64,000 nucleotides of DNA from Cervus elaphus (GCF_910594005.1 NC_057815.1:62200052-62264051); one strand, 5' to 3'; positions 33,198 through 45,079 are shown, numbered from the stretch's first letter. Notes: generated by a model not told the origin, from the sequence alone. Program-made: numbers and translations.

Positions 33198-33327
33198 ATG
33201 GAGAAGGAAATGGCAACCCACTCCAGAACTCTTGCCTGGAAAATCCATGGATAGAGGAGCCTGGTAGGCTATAGTCCATGGGGTCGCAAAGAGTCAGACA
33301 CGACTGAGCGACTTCACTTCACTTATC
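33198..33327 (+). mobile_element. BovA monomer SINE
   Basis: GGAGAAGGAAATGGCAACCC to GACTGAGCGACTTCACTTCA, without a tRNA head. Confidence 0.87.
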
Positions 33328-33616
33328 AGGATATATAATTTTGAAAAACTCTGTGGTTGGTATTTGTAGTATCTACAGAAAAACAGTATGGATACACACG
33401 GCTGGTGAATATATTCATCTCAAAGGAAGTGATGATATTCAATTATACTTACAACAAAATAAAAAATGGTAGACTAAAGAAGATATATATTGATGCAAAT
33501 ATACTTATTCTGCTTCATATATGTTATTTTAATAAGCTCTAAATTTCAATATTTTATTTTATAGTTTTCATTGTTTTTATTATTAATATTGGAACTATTT
33601 ATCAAATGTCATACAT

Positions 33617-34372
33617 TCTTTGACTATTCAGTTCAGTTCGGTTCAGTTCAGTCACTCAGTCGTGTCCGACTCTTTGTGATCCCATGAAGCACAGCACGCC
33701 GGGCCTCCCTGTCCATCACCACCTCCTGGAGTCCTCCCAAACCCATGTCCATCAAATCAGTGATGCCATCCAACCATCTTATCCTCTGTCATCCTCTTCT
33801 CCACCTGCCTTCAATCTTTCCCAGCATCAGGGTCTTTTCAAATGAGTCAGTTCTTCGCAACAGGTGGCCAAAGTATTAGAGTTTCAGCTTCAACACCAGT
33901 CCTTCCAAGGAACACCCAGGACTGATCTCCTTTAGGATGGGCTGATTGAATCTCCTTGCAGTCCAAGGGACTCCCAAGAGTCTTCTCCAACACCACAGTT
34001 CAAAAACATCAATTCTTCAGCACTCAGCTTTCTTTCTAGCCCAACTCTCACATCCATACATGACCATTGGAAAAACCATAGCCTTGACTGGACAGACCTT
34101 TGTTGGCAAAGTAATGTCTCTTCTTTTTAATGTGCTGTCTAGGGTGGTCATAGCTTTTCTTCCAATGAGTAAGCGTCTTTTAATTTCATGGATGCAATCA
34201 CCATCTGCAGTGATTTTGGAGCCCCAAAAAATAAAGTCAGCCACTGTTTCCACTGTTTCCCCATCTATTTGCTATGAAGTGATGGGACTGGATGCCATGA
34301 TCTTGGATTTTTGAATGTTGAGCTTTAAGCCAACTTCTTCACTCTCCTCTTTCACTTTCATCTTTGACTATT
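33617..34372 (-). mobile_element. BovB (RTE LINE) 3' end with 12-bp target-site duplication
   Basis: On the minus strand this is the end of the BovB reverse transcriptase frame. A fragment at 34253-34017 reads METVADFIFWGSKITADGDC and contains VMYGCESW. It runs out to the short CTGAACTGAACCGAACTGAA-type terminal repeat near 33630. TCTTTGACTATT flanks it at 33617-33628 and 34361-34372. It is 5'-truncated. BovB is known to have entered ruminants horizontally. Confidence 0.92.
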
Positions 34373-34820
34373 AATTCACACTTAATAAAGAGTCTTTGGA
34401 AAACTGATTTGAAACTGCAGATGATGAGTGGATATCATTACTTGGTAGGATCTACTTTGTGTGCTCCTGTAGGGTCCTCTTTGCTTCACTGTTGACCTTC
34501 CTAGTTCATAGACCCCCCTCCTCCACCCAGGGACTTTCACATTTTTGAGAAAAGAGCAATACAGATAGAAGTAGAAATGAAACTAAGTAAAAGTTTGGAA
34601 GAGATACAGAGAATTCTCAAAGAGGAAAAGACAAATGATGTTGCATCTAATGCATGGTTAGAATTCTGCTAATCAGTGTCTTCCTTTCTTTCTTCTGTAG
34701 TTGTTTGCTTTCCTACTCACTTTCACCAATATTTTTAGCTTTGTAATTTTGCAATGTTCTATTCTGTTTTGTGCCCAACCACAACCAAATCCAACTTCAA
34801 GCATCACATTCTTTACACTC
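34373..34820. repeat. Duplicon segment homologous to 24220-24320 and 47265-47400
   Basis: AATTCACACTTAATAAAGAG near 34374 matches AATTCACATTTAATAAAGAA near 24228. A similar block follows in 47260-47400. No gene is seen. Confidence 0.55.
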
Positions 34821-34824
34821 AGCT

Positions 34825-35110
34825 GTGGATGTTCCTGGTGGCTGTTTTAGGGAAACTACCTGCCAATGCAGGAGACACAGGTTCAATCGCTGATTAGGAA
34901 AGATCCCACATGCTGCGGAGCAGCTAAGCCTCTCTGCCACAACTTTTGAGCCTGTGCTCTAAAGCCCATGCTCTAAGAAAACAAAAGGAGCCACAGCAAT
35001 GAGAAACCTGAGCACTGCGTCTAGAGAGCAGCCCTGCTCATCGCAATTAGAGAAAAAACCTTGTAGCAAAGAAGATCCAGCAGACCCAAAAAAATAAATA
35101 AAAATAATAA
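34825..35110 (+). mobile_element. CHR-type tRNA-derived SINE with A-rich tail
   Basis: The head is CAGGAGACACAGGTTCAATC, followed by AGATCCCACATGCTGCGGAG and the GCCACAGCAATGAGAAACCT body typical of CHR SINEs. An A-rich tail spans 35080-35112. Confidence 0.8.
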
Positions 35111-35112
35111 AA

Positions 35113-35765
35113 AAAAGAATACTCAACTCTCTGTCAGACAGAACAGTGAGCCATCCTTTGAATTTTCTTAATATAATTGAAAAAGATGCAGGCATTGTAG
35201 GTATGGTGTATGTCTGGCAGTAGATGAAATATATTTCTCATTTAACATCATAATAATATAAAAAGTATCAATAACATTAATTCACCAGATTTTAGTCAAA
35301 ATCTGAGTGATTAGAATTCTGTATTTATGTTAATATTTGCATTGTATGGCAAAACAGTGTGCACATATTTGATATTAATAAATATTTTTGAGTGAATGAA
35401 GAGCTTAATGAATAAATGATTCAGATTTTGTAAGACTTTAAGAATTATTAACTGTATTTTAAACATTATTTCTGGAAGGTATAAGAGGAAACACCAGAAG
35501 AAAGAACAACTATAATTTCCATTTCTTAATTCAACAGAAAACTTAAATTCCTAAAAGAAAAAAAATTCCCCACTGCAAAATAGATTTAAAAAAAAAAAAA
35601 TCAAAAGAGCATGGAACAAAATAAGTCAACAGTCAAAACAAGTATGTTAGATTTGGAAATTAAGTTCACTCAGTTAGACAATGCTACATGTTGACCATAT
35701 TTTACATTGATTATATGCAAGCATTTATGCAATAAAATATATATGTATATGTATTAACCTCCATG
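35113..35765. repeat. Duplicon copy matching 1-1110 and 48280-48900
   Basis: TCAACTCTCTGTCAGACAGA aligns with the first bases of the window. It continues without the two Bov-tA SINEs that copy 1 holds at 219-449 and 829-1039. It includes poly-A near 35587. Confidence 0.75.
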
Positions 35766-35977
35766 ATTAGCCCCAGTGACTTATGGTAAAGGGCCCGCCT
35801 GCTAATGCAGGAGATGTGGGTTCCATCCCTGGGTAGGGAAAAACCCTGGAGAAAGAAATGGCAACCACTTCAGTATTCTTGTCTGGAAGATCCTATGGAC
35901 AGAGGAGCCTGGAAGGCTAAGTCTCTGGGGTCACCGAGAAGTTGGACATGACTTATGCAATAAAATATATATGTATA
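35726..35977 (+). mobile_element. Bov-tA SINE with 24-bp target-site duplication
   Basis: The SINE occupies about 35765-35953. A 24-base TATGCAATAAAATATATATG-type sequence at 35726-35749 is repeated at 35954-35977. This is unusually long for a SINE duplication, but the core is AT-rich. Confidence 0.8.
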
Positions 35978-35989
35978 AATATGAATCAC

Positions 35990-37815
35990 CAAAGCTAACA
36001 ATGGTATTTTTCACAGAACTAGAAAAAATAATTTCACAATTTGTATGAAAATACAAAAAATCTGGAATAGCCAAAGCAATCTTGAGAAAGAAGAATGGAA
36101 CTGAAGGAATCAACCTGCCTGACTTTAGGCTCTACTACAAAGCCAAGTCATCAAGACAGCATGGTACTGGCACAAAGACAGAAATATAGATCAATGGAAC
36201 AAAATAGAAGGTCCAGAGATAAATCCACACACCTATGGACATCTTATCTTTGACAAAGGAGGCAAGAATATACAATGGAGAAAAGACAATATCTTTAACA
36301 AGTGGTGCTGGGCAAAGACAGAAATATAGATCAATGGAACAAAATAGAAAGCCCAGAGGTAAATCCACGTACTTATGGACAGCTCATTTTCAACAAAGGA
36401 AGCAAGGATATACAATGGAAAAAAGACAACCATTTTAACATGTGGTGCTGGGCAAACTGGTCAACCACTTGTAAAAGAATGAAACTAGAACACTTTCTAA
36501 CACCATACACAAAAATAAACTCAAAATGGACTAAAGATCTAAATGTAAGACCAGAAACTATAAAACTCCTAGAGGAGAACATAGGCAAAACACTCTCCGA
36601 CATAAATCACAGCAGGATCCTCTATGACCCACCTCCCAGAATATTGGAAATAAAAGCAAAAATAAGCAAATGGGACCTAATGAAACTTAAAAGCTTTTGC
36701 ACTACAAAGGAAACTATAAGTAAGGTGAAAAGATAGCCCTCAGATTGGGAGGAAATAATAGCAAATGAAGAAACGGACAAAGGATTAATCTCAAAAATAT
36801 ACAAGCAACTCCTGCAGCTCAGTTCCAGAAAAATAAATGACTCAATCAAAAAATGGGCCAAAGAACTAAACAGACATTTCTCCAAAGAAGACATACAGAT
36901 GGCTAACAAACACATGAAAAGATGCTCAACATCACTCATTATCAGAGAAATGCAAATCAAAACCACAATGAGGTACCATTACACGCCAGTCAGGATGGCT
37001 GCTATCCAAAAGTCTACAAGGAATAAGTGCTGGAGAGGGTGTGGAGAAAAGGGAACCCTCTTACACTGTTGGTGGGAATGCAGACTAGTACAGCTGCTAT
37101 GGAAAACAGTGTGGAGATTTCTTAAAAAACTGGAAATAGAACTGCCATATGACCCAGCAATCCCACTTCTGGGCATACACACTGAGGAAACCAGATCTGA
37201 AAGAGACACGTGCACCCCAATGTTCATCACAGCACTGTTTATAATAGCCAGGACATGGAAGCAACCTAGATGCCCATCAGCAGACGAATGGATAAGGAAG
37301 CTGTGGTACATATACACCATGGAATATTGCTAAGCCGTTAAAAAGAATTCATTTGAATCAGTTCTAATGAGATGGATGAAACTGGAGCCCCTTATACAGA
37401 GTGAAGTAAGCCAGAAAGATAAAGACCAATACAGTATACTAACGCATATATATGGAATTTTAGAAAGATGGTAACGATAACCCTGTATGCAAAACAGAAA
37501 AGACACAAATGTACAGAACAGACTTTTGGATTCTGTGGGTGATGGTGAGGGTGGGATGTTTTGAGAGAACAACACTGAAACATGTATATTATCAAGGGTG
37601 AAACAGATCACCTGCCCAGATTGGATGCATGAGACAAGTGCTCGGGGCTGGTGAACTGGGAGGACCCAAAGGGATGGGATGGGGTGGGGGGAGGTGGGAG
37701 GGAGGATTGAGATGAGGAATACATGTAAATCCATGGCTGATTCATGTCAATGTATGGCAAAAACCACTACAATATTGTAAAATAATTAGCCTCCAACTAA
37801 TAAAAATAAATGGAA
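35990..37815 (+). mobile_element. L1 (bovine type) 3' portion, ORF2 broken
   Basis: The ORF2 C-terminus is recognisable from the VFFTEL region at about 36000 to its end near 37457, with breaks. About 140 bases (HKDRNIDQWN to WWCW-like segment) are present twice in tandem, at 36173-36313 and 36314-36455. An in-frame stop interrupts at about 36733 and another near 37330. The 3' UTR ends in an A/C-rich tail near 37800-37838. Confidence 0.85.
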
Positions 37816-37837
37816 AAAACCAAAAAAACCCAAAAAA

Positions 37838-39440
37838 CCAAGTGGTGCTGGGAAAAGTGGTCAACCACTTGTAAAAGAATGAAACTAGAACACTTTCTAA
37901 CACCATACACAAAAATAAATTCAAAATGGATTAAAGATCTAAATGTAAGACCAGAAACTAGAAAACTCCTAGAGGAAAACATAGGCAAAACACTCTCTGA
38001 CATAAATCACAGCAAGATCCTCTCTGATCCACCTCCCAGAGTAATGGAAACAAAAGCAAAAATAAACATTTGGAACCTAATTAAACTTAAAAGCTTTTGT
38101 GCAACTAAAGAAACTATAAGCAAGGTGAAAAGACAGACCTCAGAATGGGAGAAAATAATAACAAATGAAGAAACTGACAAAGTAGTAGTGAAGTCGCTGT
38201 CATGTCCAACTCTTTGCGACCCCATGGACTGTAGCCTACCACACTCCTCCCTCCATGGGATTTTCCAGGCAAGAGTAATGGAGTGGGTTGCCATTTCCTT
38301 CTACAGAGGATCTTCCCAACCCAGGGATTGAACCTGGGTCTCCCGCATTGTAGGCAGGCACTTTACCATCTGAGCCACCAGGGAAGTAACTGACAAAGAA
38401 TTAACCTCAAAAATATACAAGCAGCTCATGAAGCTCAATTCCAGAAAGATGAATGACCCAATCAAAAAATGGGTCAAAGAACGAAACAGATATTTCTCCA
38501 AAAAAGACATACAGATAGCTAACAAACACATGAAATGATGCTCAACATCACTCATCATCAGAGAAATGCAAATCAAAACGACATTGAGGTACCATCTCAC
38601 ACTAGTCAGAATGGTTGCTATCAAAAAGTCTACAAACAATAAATGCTGGAAAGGGTGTGGAGAAAAGGGAACACTCTTACACTATTGGTGGGAATGCAAA
38701 CTAGTACAGCCGCTATGGAGAACAGTGTGGAGATTCCTTAAAAAACTGGAATTAGAACTGCCATATGACCCAGCAATCCCTCTGCTGAGCATACACACCG
38801 AGGAAACCAGAACTGAAAGAGATACATATACCCTAATGTTCATCACAGCACTGTTTACAATAGCCAGGACGTGGAAGCAACCTAGATGTCCATTGGCAGA
38901 CAGGTGGATAACGAAGTTTTGGTACATATACATAGTGGAATCTTACTCAGCTATAAAAAGAACGCATTTGAGTCAGTTCTAATGAGATTAATGAAACTGG
39001 AGCCTGTTATACAGAGTGAAGTAAGTCAGAAAGAAAAACACCAATACAGTGTATTAATGCATATATATGGAATTTAGAAAGATGATAACGATGACCCTAC
39101 ATGTGAGACAGCAAAAGTGACACAGATGTAAAGAACAGACTTTTGGACCCTGTGGGAGATGGGAAGGGTGGGATGATTGAGAGAATAGGATTGAAACATG
39201 TATATTATCATATGTGAAATAGATCGCCACTCCAGGTTCGATACATGAGACAGGGCGCTCAGGGCCGGTGCACTGGGATGACCCTGAGGGATGGGATAGG
39301 GAGGGAGATGGGACGGGGGTTCAGGATGGGAGACACATGGACACCCATGGCTGATTCATGTCAATGTATGGCAAAAACCACTACAATATTGTGAAGTAAT
39401 TATCCTCCAACTAAAATAAATAAATTAATTTAAAAATTTA
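37838..39440 (+). mobile_element. Second L1 3' portion, adjacent and same orientation
   Basis: It begins abruptly at AAGTGGTGCTGGGAAAAGTG and repeats the ORF2 C-terminus to about 39078. A 3' UTR follows, ending near 39420 (CCTCCAACTAAAATAAATAA). A SINE interrupts it at 38183-38387, and there are frameshifts near 38535 and 38960. Confidence 0.87.
38172..38398 (-). mobile_element. Bov-tA SINE nested in L1, 11-bp target-site duplication
   Basis: The SINE spans 38183-38387 on the minus strand. AACTGACAAAG flanks it at 38172-38182 and 38388-38398. Without it the L1 reads through. Confidence 0.93.
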
Positions 39441-39486
39441 AACTCAGAATTACTGTATGACTCAACAATTCCACTGTGAGACATTG

Positions 39487-39658
39487 TTTTGTTGTTCAGT
39501 CACTCAGTCATGTCCAACTCTTTGCAACCCCATGAACTGCAGCACGCCAGGCTTCGCTGTCCTTCACCATCTCCTGGAGCTTGCTCAAACTCATGTCCAC
39601 TGAGTCAGTGATACCATCCAACCATCTCATCTTGTGTTGTCCCCTTCTGCTTGAAAAC
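39487..39658 (-). mobile_element. BovB 3'-end fragment, antisense
   Basis: TTGTTGTTCAGTCACTCAGT begins the BovB terminus. It continues through CTTCACCATCTCCTGGAGCT to CATCTTGTGTTGTCCCCTTC. Confidence 0.87.
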
Positions 39659-40255
39659 AAGATGTTCCCAAAAAAAAGGTACATACATTTTTATAGCATA
39701 ACTTTTCAAAGAGACCCAGTTTGTCTCTCACATCTGGTCACTGTCCCCAGCTTCTGTATCTGCTTCTGCCCTGTGGGATTACTCTTCAGGGCAGGCTGGA
39801 CCCTTGTGGTTTTTCTGCCTATATGGGGCACAGGTGTGAGCTGTGATAGAGTCGCTACCATAGGAAGTCTTGGCTGCTTCTGGGGTCCCACTTGGGTAAG
39901 TGTCAGCAATGGCCAACACCACTTCACCCAGACTCTGCCCCAGGAATGGGTTGCATCTGCAGCCTGGTCAAATCTTTTCTCTGGTTCTGGCCACCTCAGA
40001 TTAAGCACCATGTTGCAGCACGAAATGAGTCAGGCCAGAGAGTTCACCTGGCCCGGGACTGGAGAATGTGACAGGCAGTTACAGGAAACCCAACAGCTGC
40101 TAGGACAGACTTTTTCTGCCCTTCCTGGGGACAAACCAGTAGGCACATGCTTTTCAGGAGCAGAGTCCAGGCTTCTCCAGCCTTTCTATCTGTTTCAGTC
40201 ATTCTCTTATCCAGCCAAGAGGGTTTGTCTCCTCAGCATAGGACCCCAACAAATG
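39659..40255. other. GC-richer island of unknown origin
   Basis: About 600 bases, clearly richer in G+C than the neighbours, lie between BovB and an old L1. A 237-codon frame (39581-40294, plus) crosses it, but it begins inside antisense BovB and ends inside L1, so it is not a gene model. I do not recognise the sequence. Candidates are an LTR fragment or a processed pseudogene. No LTR ends, primer-binding site or poly-A tail were found. Confidence 0.5.
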
Positions 40256-41880
40256 ACACTGGGGAAACTGGATATTCTCATTTACAAAAAATAAAATTGG
40301 ACCATTACCTTATGCCATATACAAACATTAATTCAAAATTAGTTAAATAGCTAAACACAAGAACTGAAAAATAAGAATCTTAGAAGACATAGGGAAAACT
40401 CTTCATGATAATTGTGTTTGAAAATGGTTTCTTAAATATTACAATAAAAACACCAACAACAAAAGCAAAACCTAGAAAAATGGACTATATCAAATCTAAA
40501 AACTTGTGTGCAACAAAGGAAACAATTAATAGAGTAAAAAGGAAATCCATGGAATGTGATGTTATGTTATTTGCAAAGCATATATTGATAGGGGATTAAT
40601 ATCAGAATATATAAAGAACACCATCTCAACAACAAAAAAAAACTTGAAAGATATTTTTCCAAAGAAGATATACAAATAAACATCAAGCACACAAAAATAT
40701 GCTCAACATCATTGACTGTTGTTGTGCAGTCACCAAGTCATGTCCAACTCTCTTCAATCCCATGAACTGCAGTGTCCCAGGTTTCCCTGTCCTTCACTAT
40801 CTCCCTGAGTTTGCTCAAACTCATGTCCACTGAGTCAGTGACATCATCCAGCTATCTCATCCTCTGTCCCTTCCTTCTCTTCTTGCCCTCAATTTCTCCC
40901 AGCAACAGAGTCTTTTCGAGTGAATTGGCTCTTCTCATCAGGTGGCCAAAATATTAGAACTTCAGCTTCAGTATCAATCCTTCCAATGAATAGTCAAGGT
41001 TGATTTCCTTTAGAATTGACTGAGTTGGTCTCCTTTCTCTCCAATTGACTCTCAAGAGACTTCCCTAGCACCAGAGTTTGAAAGCATCAGTTCTTGATTA
41101 GGAAAATACAAATCCAAACCACAATGCGATGTCACTTCACACATGGTATAGTGGCCAATATCAAAAACAAACAAACATAATATAACTATTGCTGGTGAAG
41201 ATATGGAGAAATTGATACCCTCCTGTATTCTTGTTGAGAATGTAAAAGGGTGTGGCATCCATGGAAAAAGAAGAGATTTCCTCCAAAAGTTAGCAATAGG
41301 ATTAATGTATAATTCAGTAATCACAGTTCTGGATGTATATCCAAAAGAAGTAAAAACAAGATCTTGAAGAGATATTTGCACAGCAAAGTTCATTTCATCA
41401 CTATTCACATTAGACAAAAAGTGGAAGCAAACTAAATGTCAGTAGACCACTGAAAGAATAAAGAATACATACAATAGAATGTTATTCAATCTTAGAAAAG
41501 GAAGAAATCCTTTCATATGTCACAACATGAATGAACCATGAGGACATTATACAGTGTGAAAAAAGATAGTCATAAAAAACACACAAAAATTACACATATA
41601 TTAGGCATCTATAATAATGAGACTCGTAGAAACAAAAAGTAGAAAGTTGGTACAAAGTGATGAGAAGAGGGAGAAATGGAAAAACTGCTGTTCACTCTGT
41701 AGAGAGTTCCTTCTTTGTAAGATGAAGAAGTTCTAGAGTTCTGCTGTAGAGCATTGTAAATTCATTCAGTTCTGCTTAAATGTACCCTTAAAAATGGTGT
41801 ATGTGGTAAATCTTATGTTGTGTGTATTTACTACACTTAAAATAATTTTTTTAGCAATCAAACTCTTAGAAAGGGGAAAT
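40256..41880 (+). mobile_element. Old L1 3' portion, split by BovB
   Basis: ACTGGGGAAACTGGATATTC and CTTGTGTGCAACAAAGGAAA mark the ORF2 C-terminus. It resumes after the BovB at 41096 with GAAAATACAAATCCAAACCA and reaches an L1 3' UTR near 41640-41850. It has many stops and is much older than the L1 at 8449. Confidence 0.72.
40715..41095 (-). mobile_element. BovB 3' end nested in old L1
   Basis: TTGTTGTGCAGTCACCAAGT to the AGAGTTTGAAAGCATCAGTT region is antisense BovB. Its ORF end is readable with breaks. Confidence 0.87.
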
Positions 41881-42027
41881 AGAATGGTGGTTACTGGAGA
41901 TGTGGAGAAGGAAAAAAAAAGGGAATAGTTCAATAGGTATATACTGTTGGTGTTGCAAGATAAAAGAAAGTTCTAGAGATCTGTATACAACAATGTGCAT
42001 ATAGTTAATACTACTATGTTTTTATGT

Positions 42028-42200
42028 GTGTATGTGTGTGATCAGTTGTGTCCAACTCTTTGCAACCTCATGGACTGTAGCCTGCCAGGCTCCTCTGTCT
42101 ATGTAATTTTTCAGGCAAGAATACAGGAGTGAGTTGCCATTTTTTCTCCAGGGGATTTTCCTGACCTAGGGTTCGAAACCGCATCTCCTGGGTCTGTAAA
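42028..42200 (-). mobile_element. Bov-tA SINE, antisense, head lost
   Basis: GTGTGATCAGTTGTGTCCAA to CGAAACCGCATCTCCTGGGT. The tRNA head beyond 42195 is missing. Confidence 0.83.
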
Positions 42201-42329
42201 TTTAAAAATCCTTTAAGTGATCATTTTTTTGTTATCTTTTTTTACCACAATAATATAAAAGAATGGGTTTAAATTTTTTCAAATCCTTTTTCTTAACAAT
42301 TATATGATAACATGATGGTTATTATTTAA

Positions 42330-43815
42330 CCTGTTAATGTGGTTGATTGTTGAATAATGAAACAATCTTGAATGCTGAGAATAAAATCCACTGGACTAAT
42401 TATTTAATAATGGTATATATTTTTTATGCATTTTTGAATTTTATTTGTTGGGTATTTTTTAGGAATTTTTCCATCTGGAATCATAAGAGATATTGTTTTG
42501 TAGATTTTGTTGCTGTTGTTCTGTCTTTCTCCAGTTTGGGTAACAGAATAACACTAACTTAATAGAAATAATTGTGAAGTATTCCCGTCTTTTCTATTCC
42601 CTAGCAAATATTCCATAGAACTGGTGTTAATACTTCAAAAGTTGGGTAGAATTCTCCAATGAAAATACAAGGCTCTGGAGATTACTAGTATAATAAAAAT
42701 TCAATGTCATTAATGGTAACAGAACTGTTGAAATTGTATTTTTCATATTAAGTACATTTTGGTGTATTTTCTGGGCAATTGTCAAGAATTTGTTTAGTGT
42801 TGTATTTCCATATTACCCTTTCATTTTTTCAGAGTCCAACATGATATTCTGTTTCATTCCTGGCATTGTGAATTTGTTTCTTCTCTTTTTTTCCTTATAA
42901 TATTGATAGAGGTTAGTCAATTTTAATGATATTTTTAAGTAGAAAACTATATGCTTCATTAATTTTAGCTTTATTTTTCTGATTTTAATTTCATTATCTT
43001 CTCCTTTTTATCATTCCCTTTCTTCTACTAATGAAAGAGTAGCCATTGTAGGAGTTATCAGTTCAGTTCATTCACTCAGTCGTGTCCAACTCTTTGTGAC
43101 CCCACGGACTGCAGTACATCTGGTTTCTCTGTCCATCACCAACTCCCAGACCTTACTGTCATTCTTCTTCTAGATTTTTCAGGTGAGAGATTGGAATATT
43201 GCTTGGATATTTTCCCTCTTTGCTAATGTATGTATTGAGTGCTTTAAATTACTCTTCCAACAATACTTTAGTGTGTTCCAGAAATTATGATACATTGAAT
43301 TCTATTTTTAGTCAATGTATTTTAAAATTTTCCTTGAAATTTCCTCTTAGACTCATGGATTATTTACAAGTGCCTTGCATATTTTCCAAATGTTTGTAGC
43401 TTTTCCTGTCCTTTTTAAATTTTTTATTTATTGTCACATTCTGGAAAATACACAGCACATGCTTTTGATCTTTTTGAAATATTTAGGTTTCTCTTAAGGC
43501 TCAGGATAAATCTTGTTATAGGTAATTGTTTCATGTACACATGAGAAAAAGAATGTATATCCTACTATTTTTGAGGAAATAGTTTTACAAAGATCTATTA
43601 GATACTGTTGATTGAGCTTCTGTTGGGTTTTATATTCTTGTTGGTTTTTTGTATAGTTGTTCTATCCATTGTTGAGAGAGGTATGTTGAGGTTTCCAACT
43701 GAAATTTTCCATCACTATTTGAAAAGAAGACTGGTATCTACAACAGATATCTGTTCCTTAATTATTCATTTTTTAATAATTATTCTGATTTCCACTATGT
43801 TTTTTTCATTTTAAC
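42330..43815 (-). mobile_element. Old L1, antisense, diverged
   Basis: ACTCATGGATTATTTACAAG near 43351, GTTCTATCCATTGTTGAGAG near 43659 and CTTTCTCCAGTTTGGGTAAC near 42526 resemble antisense L1 ORF2. A BovB-derived scrap sits at 43063-43160. Confidence 0.55.
43063..43160 (-). mobile_element. Short BovB terminal fragment, antisense
   Basis: GTTCAGTTCATTCACTCAGT to CATCACCAACTCCCAGACC. Confidence 0.8.
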
Positions 43816-44045
43816 TTGGGCTAATGAGGAGACTAGTCTTCCACAGAGGTGAGGAGATAAAAAATTCATAAGACAGTGTGTGTGCACGTGGGGCAGGGGT
43901 GTGTCAAGGCTTTGGGCATCCTGAAGACATGGCCTCAATCAGCACCTTCCCTTGTTCTGACCCAAATGTTACACTTACAAAGATAATCTTAGATCCTGAT
44001 CAAACTTCCAACAGAAGTGTCACTTTGTTTCTTTCCCTGTGCCTT

Positions 44046-45029
44046 TCATCTCTTCCCTGAAAGATATGTGACATAGGATTTTGTATTCTTAGAACCTGAA
44101 AGGATCCTTAGGACACAATCTCGTATCTGCTTGGTTTTCACCCCATAGACAATAGGGTTCATAGTGGGAGGTAGGAGCAGGTAAATATTGGCCACAATGA
44201 TGTGACAAGATGAAGGAATTGTATGGCTCCCAAAGCGATTAAAAAAGAAACAGAAGAAGGCTGGGCTGTAGGAGAAAACTATAGCACAGATGTGGGCAGT
44301 GCAGGTGCTGAAGGCCTTCCGCCGAGCTTCTGCTGATGATAGACTGACCACTGCCCGGAGGATCATGGTGTAGGAGATGGTGATGCACAGGATGTCAAAG
44401 CCCCCAATTAGGAAGGCAGCCATCAGACCATAGATGACATTGATCTTGATATTCCCACAAGATAGCTTGGCTACGGATAGCTGGTCACAGTAGGTATGGT
44501 GTATTACGTTGCCTCTGCAGTAGGGTAGTCGCTTGGTGAAGAAAACCAAGGGAACGATGAGAAATACTGCTCTCAGGAAAGTGGCAACCCCAACTTTTGC
44601 AATGACAGGATTGGTGAGGATAGTTGAATAGCGCAGAGGGTAGCAGATGGCCACATAGCGGTCCAAGGCCATAAGCATGAGCACCCCAGATTCCATCCCT
44701 GTGAAGGTGTGAATAAAGAACATCTGGACCAAACATTCTTCAAAGCTGATTTCCTTGAGTTGAAACCAGAAGATGCAAAGATCTTTAGGGGTGGTACTAG
44801 AGCACATGACAAGGTCAGTTAAGGAAAGCATGGCCAAGAAGTAATACATGGGTCTGTGTAGTGAGTCCTCATAGCGAATGAGGTAGAGGAGACCACAGTT
44901 CCCTACAATAGCTACAACATACATGGAACAGAATGGGAAGGAAATCCACATGTGCATGTCCTCCAGTCCTGGGATCCCATTAAGAATAAAACAGGCTGGT
45001 GTCACATCTGTTTGGTTCAGCAGTATCAT
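44046..45029 (-). CDS. OR52N4-like: Olfactory receptor, OR52N4-like (copy B)
   Basis: A class I odorant receptor of 327 residues. The ATG at 45029-45027 (MILLNQTDVTPACFIL) aligns with copies A and C and comes 19 bases after a splice acceptor (CTTCTTAG, AG at 45050-45049). The N-glycosylation site NQT is at residue 5. TM2 TDLVM, C99, MALDRYVAICYPL, ECL2 cysteines in YCRGNVIHHTYCDQ and LSCGN, KAFSTC and NPIVYG are all present, so the receptor fold looks intact. Two things differ from A, C and human OR52N4. PKDLCIF replaces PKALCIF at the end of TM2. The tail reads KSYVTYLSGKR, about six residues longer, because the ancestral stop position is shifted. The 5' flank aligns with copy A, but a BovB inserted there at 45711. 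Confidence 0.92.
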   Translation of the reverse strand: MILLNQTDVTPACFILNGIPGLEDMHMWISFPFCSMYVVAIVGNCGLLYLIRYEDSLHRPMYYFLAMLSLTDLVMCSSTTPKDLCIFWFQLKEISFEECLVQMFFIHTFTGMESGVLMLMALDRYVAICYPLRYSTILTNPVIAKVGVATFLRAVFLIVPLVFFTKRLPYCRGNVIHHTYCDQLSVAKLSCGNIKINVIYGLMAAFLIGGFDILCITISYTMILRAVVSLSSAEARRKAFSTCTAHICAIVFSYSPAFFCFFFNRFGSHTIPSSCHIIVANIYLLLPPTMNPIVYGVKTKQIRDCVLRILSGSKNTKSYVTYLSGKR

Positions 45030-45079
45030 GATCAGGCTGGTATACTCACTAAGAAGCTTATATGGTTTCACTTTTATTT

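Noticed and set aside
39581..40294. 237-codon plus-strand frame
   Set aside because: It begins inside antisense BovB and finishes inside an old L1, with an unknown island between. It has no recognisable domain and is a chance frame through GC-richer DNA.
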